Positions 29,643 through 32,142 of a DNA stretch of 32,142 bases are shown piece by piece. Source of the stretch: a virus; the IMG/VR virus record IMGVR_UViG_3300034198_022894, positions 1-32,142 of that record. One strand, given 5' to 3'. Within the stretch, counting starts at the first letter, position 1; each line of letters starts with the position of its first letter. A program made the translations under genes and the position numbers. Below the pieces are notes generated by a model, which saw nothing but the letters and a program-made list of their open reading frames with translations, made no database searches and was not told the DNA's origin.

Positions 29643-30128
29643 ATGACCATCTTCGGCAAATCCGCTCGCGACACGTTCCTGATGGCCGCCCTCGCCCAGG
29701 CCGGCATCACGGAAGAAACCGTCACCGCCGCGCAGGCGGCGAACAACCTGGCGTTCCTCGGAGCGAAGAGTCCGCAGGAACAGGCGTTGCACAGCGACCT
29801 CCTGCAAGCCCGCGAGGAAAATGCCAAGCTCAAGGCGCTCGAAGCCAGCCTCAAGGGCACGGCGATTTCGCTCGGCGCAACTGAGTTTTCCGTGGAAGCC
29901 ATTACCGCCGCCGTCGAGGCCCGCGAGTCCGCCGCCCGCAAGGCCGGCGAGGACGCCGCCACGCTCCGCGCCGCCAGCGAACTCGCAGCCCGCGGCCACG
30001 CGCCCGTCGCCACCGCGCCCGGAGCTGCCGCCGACAACGCCCAGAAGAAACCCGGCGAAGGGCAAAAGGGCCTCGCCAAGGTAATCGCCATTTTCCAAGC
30101 CGAGCACGCTGCTGCGCGGCAGAACTAA
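29643..30128 (+). CDS. Putative scaffold-like protein
   Basis: 161 residues, between protease and capsid, where scaffolds are encoded. Helical and charged (LLQAREENAKLKALEASLKG, VEAITAAVEARESAARKAGE) with a flexible Ala/Pro linker and a basic C-terminal helix (GLAKVIAIFQAEHAAARQN), a usual capsid-binding end. Role inferred from order and shape. Confidence 0.55.
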   Translation: MTIFGKSARDTFLMAALAQAGITEETVTAAQAANNLAFLGAKSPQEQALHSDLLQAREENAKLKALEASLKGTAISLGATEFSVEAITAAVEARESAARKAGEDAATLRAASELAARGHAPVATAPGAAADNAQKKPGEGQKGLAKVIAIFQAEHAAARQN

Positions 30129-30146
30129 ACCCAAACCAAACGATTC

Positions 30147-31070
30147 ATGCCACACACCCTGCTCGACATCGCGAAGCTGAATGGCTCCGACAAAGTCGTG
30201 GGCCTGATCGAGGAGTCCCTGGTGCTTGCACCGGAAATCTCGATCTTTCCCGCCCGCACCATCCGCGGCACGTCCTACAAGACCGTCGTCCGCACCACCC
30301 TCCCCACCACGCAGTTCCGCGCCGCGAATGAAGGCGTGACCGGCTCCCAGTCCGCGTTCACCAATCGCCTCGTCGAGACCTTCATCCTCGACGCGCAGAT
30401 CAAGGTCGACAAGGCCGTGGCCGATGCCTACGAGGACGGCCCCGCCGCGCTCCAGGCCGTCGAGGCCGCGGGCGTCGTCGGCTCCGCGCTCAAGTTGCTC
30501 GGCACCCAGATCTGGTATGGCATTGGCACGGGCGGCGATGCGAAGGGCTTCCCCGGCGCCATTGGCATGCACGATTCGACCAACATGGTCGTCGATGCCG
30601 GCGGCACCACCGCCGATATCGCCTCGTCCGTCTGGGGCGTGAAGTTCGGCCCGCAGAACGCGCAGCTCGTGCTGGGCAACAACGGCTCGCTGACCATGTC
30701 CGACTGGATGGCGCAGCAGGTCACCGACGCCAACAGCAAGCTCTACACCGCGTATTGTTCCGCGCTGACCGCTTACCCCGGCCTCCAGGTCGGCAACGTC
30801 TACAGCGTCGGCCGCATCAAGAAGCTGACCACCGACTCGGGCAAGGGCCTCACCGATGCGCTGGTGGCCGACCTGCTCCAGAAGTTCCAGACGAACCTGG
30901 GCATGTTCCCCGACGTGCTGTTCATGACCCCGCGGTCGCTGTATCAGCTCCGCGCCAGCCGCACGGCCACGACCCCGGGCGGAACGCCCGCGCCGATCCC
31001 CACCGAGGTCTTCGGTGTGCCTATCCAAGTCACCAATCAGATCCGCAACACCGAGGCTCTGACGCTGTAA
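30147..31070 (+). CDS. Major capsid protein
   Basis: 307 residues. HK97-fold features by eye: an early RGTSYKTVVRTTLPTTQFRA segment, a spine-helix region, central GTQIWYGIGTGGDAKGFPGA and a C-terminal axial part (NLGMFPDVLFMTPRSLYQLR, EVFGVPIQVTNQIRNTEA). Length and place after the protease agree. It forms the icosahedral shell. No ribosome-binding site is visible; the leader is A/C-rich. Confidence 0.75.
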   Translation: MPHTLLDIAKLNGSDKVVGLIEESLVLAPEISIFPARTIRGTSYKTVVRTTLPTTQFRAANEGVTGSQSAFTNRLVETFILDAQIKVDKAVADAYEDGPAALQAVEAAGVVGSALKLLGTQIWYGIGTGGDAKGFPGAIGMHDSTNMVVDAGGTTADIASSVWGVKFGPQNAQLVLGNNGSLTMSDWMAQQVTDANSKLYTAYCSALTAYPGLQVGNVYSVGRIKKLTTDSGKGLTDALVADLLQKFQTNLGMFPDVLFMTPRSLYQLRASRTATTPGGTPAPIPTEVFGVPIQVTNQIRNTEALTL

Positions 31071-31102
31071 CTCACCCAAGCGACCCCTAAATAACCAAGA
31101 AC

Positions 31103-31531
31103 ATGGCCAACGAATTCGCCAGAAATCGGCAAGACGCGTCGCTCAATCCTGCGACCTTCGCCCTGCCCACCACGCTGCTCGCCGCGGGCTCCAAACAGAG
31201 CGCCGCCATTGACCTCGGCAGCGACACCTACGAGAACGAAAGCTTCGAACTCGAACTGAGCATCCCCGCGCTCAGCTCCACCATCGCCCCCGCGGCCTCG
31301 ACCGGCGGCGTCACCTACGCCATTGAGTCGGGCACGACCAGCACGTTCACCACCGCCAGCCGGACGATTGTCGCGCAGACTATTGCCGGCAGCGCCAACG
31401 GCGTCGCGGCTACCCTGGTGCGCTGCCGCGTGCCGAGCGACTGCGAACGCTACGTCCGCGCCCGCGTCACGCTGGCGACCACCTGCACGGATGCCAGCGC
31501 CGTCGCCGGCACCCTCACGATTCGCTTCTGA
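31103..31531 (+). CDS. Beta-rich virion protein, possible capsid decoration
   Basis: 142 residues, 32 bp after the capsid gene. Nearly all beta: SFELELSIPALSSTIAPAAS, GGVTYAIESGTTSTFTT, RYVRARVTLATTCTDASAVA. Small beta-rich proteins encoded just after the capsid often decorate or cement the shell. That role is inferred. Last gene before a strong terminator. Confidence 0.55.
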   Translation: MANEFARNRQDASLNPATFALPTTLLAAGSKQSAAIDLGSDTYENESFELELSIPALSSTIAPAASTGGVTYAIESGTTSTFTTASRTIVAQTIAGSANGVAATLVRCRVPSDCERYVRARVTLATTCTDASAVAGTLTIRF

Positions 31532-31563
31532 TCGGCCGCCTTCCCGATTGGAACTCATGCCGG

Positions 31564-31597
31564 CGCCGCCCTTGACTCACGTCGGGGGCGGCGTTTT
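31564..31597 (+). terminator. Rho-independent terminator after the head genes
   Basis: CGCCGCCC (31564-31571) and GGGCGGCG (31586-31593) form a perfect 8-bp stem with a 14-nt loop, followed by TTTT. It ends the capsid transcript 33 bp after the last head gene. A 26-codon frame (31557-31637) crosses it and overlaps the next start; I regard that as chance. Confidence 0.75.
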
Positions 31598-31633
31598 GGC
31601 GGAGATCCCACCGAAGGCACACAGAATGAAGGC

Positions 31634-32142
31634 ATGAACGAAATCGAAGGCACCCCGAAGAAAGTTCCCACGCTCTCCGCCTGCTTCATCGCAGGCAACG
31701 AAGCGCACTGCATTGGCAACATCCTGCGCGACATCCGCGAACACGTTGACGAGGTCGTGATCGTCAAGGCCGTAGGCAATCAGATGTCCGATTCCACGGC
31801 GCTAGTCGCCCTGGACTGCATCGCGGAAAAGAAGCTGCACCTTGCCGCCTACGGCAACCGCGACGAGACGCTGCCGCACATCGACGACTTCGCCGCGGCC
31901 CGCAACAAGTCGTTTTCCCTGGCGGCCAGCGACTGGATCCTCTGGCTCGACTGCGACGACCGCGTGACTCCCGAGAACATGGCCCGCATCCGCGAAGCCA
32001 TCGCCACCGTGCCCGACGACGTCAACGCGCTCTTCTGCTCCTACGCCATCGCCGACAAGGGCTCCGTCATCCTGCGCGAACGCCTGATCCGCAACGGCAA
32101 GGGCAAGTGGCGCGGCGCCATCCACGAAACCTGCGTCGTCGA
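31634..32142 (+). CDS. Glycosyltransferase family 2, 3' end outside window
   Basis: 169 complete codons, open to the window end. GT-A type features: LSACFIAGNEAHCIGNIL, VDEVVIVKA, SDSTALVALD, RNKSFSLAASDWILWLDCDD (the DxD-like metal site) and RLIRNGKGKWRGAIHE. These are typical of SunS-like or LPS core-modifying GT2 enzymes, which transfer sugar from a nucleotide donor. Behind a terminator, it may be an independently expressed gene that modifies the host surface or virion. The ATG at 31634 overlaps the stop of a short upstream frame. Confidence 0.8.
   Translation, partial: MNEIEGTPKKVPTLSACFIAGNEAHCIGNILRDIREHVDEVVIVKAVGNQMSDSTALVALDCIAEKKLHLAAYGNRDETLPHIDDFAAARNKSFSLAASDWILWLDCDDRVTPENMARIREAIATVPDDVNALFCSYAIADKGSVILRERLIRNGKGKWRGAIHETCVV

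Noticed and set aside
28419-31079. Very long open frame (886 codons) on the minus strand opposite portal, protease and capsid
   Set aside because: It is antisense to clearly recognised head genes. Long antisense frames are expected in GC-rich DNA with strong third-position bias, and the translation is low-complexity.
31634-32142. Window as one complete circular genome with the glycosyltransferase continuing at base 1
   Set aside because: Joining the ends gives a frame that runs into repeat DNA and stops without a credible glycosyltransferase C-terminus, and no endolysin is present. More sequence probably lies outside.

Overview
The window reads as a 32 kb stretch of a temperate, tailed (siphovirus-like) bacteriophage with a high-GC genome. 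The packaging and head genes follow the lambda order: a Nu1-like small terminase candidate, GpA-type large terminase, gpW-like joining protein, portal, S49 protease and capsid. A tyrosine integrase, a Cro/C1-type divergent switch and a P4-like primase-helicase complete the plan. The left side of the integrase touches tail genes and the right side touches lysogeny genes. Between them lies the 3' half of a tRNA-Val(GAC) gene. The sequence therefore looks like attP in a free or circularly permuted phage genome, not a host-phage junction. A lipoprotein in the lysis region suggests a Gram-negative host. The short-period intergenic repeats make me suspect a Verrucomicrobiota (Opitutales-like) host, but that rests on memory and is weak.

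Layout, left to right. 1-5.4 kb: a large SGNH-hydrolase tail-fibre-like protein with six internal repeats, a LamG-like protein, a small secreted-type protein and a run of overlapping lysis-region genes (coiled coil plus membrane anchor, small membrane-associated protein, lipoprotein). 5.6-9.7 kb: tail module (terminator-like, tube-like, chaperone-position protein, short tape measure, minor structural proteins). 9.7-11.0 kb: attP, a transcription terminator and integrase. 11.0-13.4 kb: a leftward lysogeny block of five small uncharacterised genes plus the repressor, with two copies each of an 85-bp repeat and a 43-bp promoter-like repeat. 13.4-19.9 kb: rightward early genes, including small regulators, a lower-GC pair of unknown genes and the primase-helicase, followed by a 17-bp inverted repeat that could be an origin. 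19.9-25.3 kb: terminase small-subunit candidate, accessory genes (DNA methyltransferase, DUF5131/Gp37) and TerL. 25.4-31.6 kb: gpW-like protein, metallophosphoesterase insert, portal, protease, scaffold-like protein, capsid and a beta-rich protein, closed by a strong terminator. 31.6 kb to the end: a partial glycosyltransferase.

The most unusual aspect is a set of intergenic elements. Five arm families, each made of 2-4 tandem 7-8 bp units, occur mostly as inverted pairs and fit tightly between a stop codon and the next start codon. Several elements supply the TGA stop themselves. One near-perfect pair encloses the whole DUF5131 gene, and further elements bracket the phosphoesterase insert in the head operon. 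Four copies of a CCACCATGGACGGC block abut the starts of four virion genes. No CRISPR array, complete rRNA or tRNA gene, reverse transcriptase or classical insertion sequence was seen.
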